This document shows positions 7,017 to 7,216 of a stretch of 7,216 nt of DNA, piece after piece. The notes beneath the pieces were generated by a model that was not told the DNA's origin, ran no database searches, and saw only the letters and a list, made by a program, of their open reading frames with translations. How positions within the stretch are numbered: position 1 is the stretch's first letter; each line of letters opens with the position of its first letter. Origin of the DNA: DATCRE01 sp964235605 (GTDB taxonomy: Bacteria > Bacteroidota > Bacteroidia > Cytophagales > Cyclobacteriaceae); contig CAXSCR010000107.1 in assembly GCA_964235605.1 (NCBI GenBank), positions 1 to 7,216 on the forward strand. The letters run 5' to 3'. A program made the translations under genes and the position numbers.

Positions 7017-7216
7017 TTACTTACTTAGGCCTGCTATAATATTTATGGTAAGGGCAACAACAATGGTATTAAAGACAAAGGCTATCAGTCCATGTAGCAG
7101 CACGAATCTTCTAATAATAGGGGAAGTTACACGTATATCAGAAACATGAAATGTCATGCCTATGTATCCACACCACGAAGTACATATTTTCTGTTCTTTA
7201 TTTGCTTTTATTTTTG
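7017..7216 (-). CDS. C-terminal part of a DUF1345-like membrane protein (runs off the window)
   Basis: The minus strand is open from the right edge to TAA at 7017-7019. The last ~48 residues read GMTFHVSDIRVTS, then RRFVLLHGLIAFVFNTIVVA and LTINIIAGLSK. This closely resembles my recollection of the DUF1345 C-terminus (GMTFQVSD, RRLVLLHG, FNTVILALAVN), a family of predicted multi-pass membrane proteins of unknown function. The final hydrophobic stretch is one membrane helix. Upstream of GMTF the open frame becomes Lys-rich and unlike the family, while another frame gives MYFVVWIH, similar to the usual YFSFxIG. A frameshift near 7160-7175 is therefore likely, and the gene may be damaged. Only the end of the gene is in view. 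Confidence 0.55.
   Translation of the reverse strand, partial: KIKANKEQKICTSWCGYIGMTFHVSDIRVTSPIIRRFVLLHGLIAFVFNTIVVALTINIIAGLSK

Overview
The window looks like chromosomal DNA from a member of the Bacteroidota (Cytophagia/Sphingobacteriia-like). It is AT-rich, its genes lack clear Shine-Dalgarno sequences and have A-rich leaders, and it encodes a lipoprotein with the acidic 'CKDDD' start typical of surface lipoproteins in this phylum. No rRNA, tRNA or CRISPR array was seen.

Layout, left to right. (1) 1-153: intergenic DNA with a rho-independent terminator (71-99) serving the minus-strand gene to its right. (2) 154-894, minus: a DUF3494 ice-binding-like beta-helix lipoprotein, with a perfect 8-bp-arm inverted repeat just upstream of its start. 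(3) 895-1260: divergent intergenic region with two palindromes and no supported gene. (4) 1261-3216, plus: an intact Kup potassium transporter. (5) 3217-3365: a scar-like region with a 22-bp direct repeat (one mismatch) and a perfect 48-bp palindrome. (6) 3366-4113, plus: the 3' third of a P1B heavy-metal ATPase. It starts immediately after the palindrome and carries three single-base frameshifts, so it is a pseudogene. (7) 4157-4765, plus: a six-helix NicO/RcnA-like metal permease with a His-rich loop. (8) 4777-6782, plus: a Zn/Cd/Pb-type P1B ATPase with all catalytic motifs and a His/Asp-rich N-terminus, but no CXXC metal-binding domain. Its first ~12 codons are one frame away from the rest at an A8 run that is also a plausible -1 slippery site. 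(9) 6783-7016: no supported gene. (10) 7017-7216, minus: the C-terminal end of a DUF1345-like membrane protein running off the right edge.

The metal permease and the intact ATPase (11 bp apart, same strand) look like a two-gene metal-efflux unit. The broken ATPase in front of them appears to be the remains of a second pump from the same cluster. Its 5' two thirds were lost at a junction marked by the repeats and the palindrome, which suggests a deletion involving a mobile element that brought kup next to the metal genes. The two most unusual points are the A8 frameshift in the ATPase (programmed frameshifting or slippage, a real mutation, or a sequencing error) and the 48-bp perfect palindrome at the pseudogene junction.
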